46,649 nt of DNA from a virus: IMG/VR virus record IMGVR_UViG_3300030107_002350, positions 1 through 46,649 of that record; one strand, written 5' to 3'. The notes beneath the pieces are model-generated. The model made no database searches, was not told the origin of the DNA, and saw nothing but the letters and a program-made list of their open reading frames with translations. Positions 46,550-46,649 of the stretch are shown piece after piece; position 1 is the first letter of the stretch, and the number at the start of each line of letters is the position of its first letter. The position numbers and the translations under genes are program-made.

Positions 46550-46649
46550 TCTAACATGGGAGTTTGTGGCATGGTGCGTAGAGAGACTCTACGACTGGTT
46601 GCGGGTATATTGGTTCCCCGTTCCATCTGAAACAAACACAAACTCCTTT
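46550..46649. repeat. Right copy of the terminal direct repeat
   Basis: Positions 46550-46647 match 1-98 exactly, then one mismatch and one match to the window end. This copy contains the same structured RNA element (46558-46647), so the element is immediately downstream of the ssDNA-binding-protein gene in the closed molecule. Confidence 0.9.

Noticed and set aside
1-46649. Temperate life style or integration site
   Set aside because: No integrase, excisionase or classic repressor/attachment arrangement was found; the RHH protein alone is not enough.

Overview
The window looks like a complete or nearly complete genome of a lytic, tailed double-stranded DNA phage. Positions 1-98 are repeated exactly at 46550-46647, so the contig closes on itself or ends in a direct repeat. 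The gene set (terminase, portal, scaffold, capsid, tail-tube A/B-like proteins and very large internal virion proteins, with no tape measure or major tail protein) points to a short-tailed, podovirus-like phage. An outer-membrane lipoprotein spanin nested in an inner spanin implies a Gram-negative host. Several small virion genes resemble families I know from aquatic phages, so a marine or freshwater host is likely, but this is inference. I see no integrase, no phage RNA polymerase and no tRNA gene.

Layout. One rightward arm runs from 34209 to 46542 and, through the closed ends, on to 4513. It starts with a self-contained promoter-gene-terminator unit (34136-34721). A long operon follows: a pyrimidine-dimer-glycosylase-like protein, an SNF2-type helicase, a CobS-like AAA+ ATPase and a sigma-54 activator ATPase (40390-41172). 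After a regulatory gap comes the DNA recombination/replication set: Cas4-like nuclease, Nmad1 protein, Sak4-like ATPase, SNase and DUF669-like ssDNA-binding protein, then (through the junction) an RHH protein, family-A DNA polymerase and a DUF3987 ATPase. The leftward arm runs from about 33900 to 4514 and holds the virion and lysis genes: P/Q-rich virion protein, TerS, TerL, portal, scaffold, capsid, a giant S74 fibre, a membrane/lysis cluster, tail tube A and B, internal virion proteins and a PD-(D/E)XK nuclease.

Two unusual systems stand out. (1) The phage encodes a bare sigma-54 activator ATPase with GAYTGA loop, Walker motifs, arginine finger and sensor II, but no receiver and no HTH. Sequences with correctly spaced -24/-12 elements lie just downstream of it (41323-41339) and at the head of the virion operon (33727-33743, minus strand). 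Both are surrounded by a shared TAACAGTTA-type repeat. This suggests a phage-run, RpoN-dependent switch for the middle/late genes. (2) Two copies of a roughly 90-115-nt structured RNA element (9-98 and 41857-41970) share a CATGGTG core and a GAGA-pentaloop hairpin. They have different but perfectly complementary closing stems, and both stems end 15-16 nt before an ATG: a candidate new cis-regulatory RNA class.

Caveats. Function calls come from reading motifs by eye. Structures and promoters are predictions, and no database search was run. No endolysin could be recognised.
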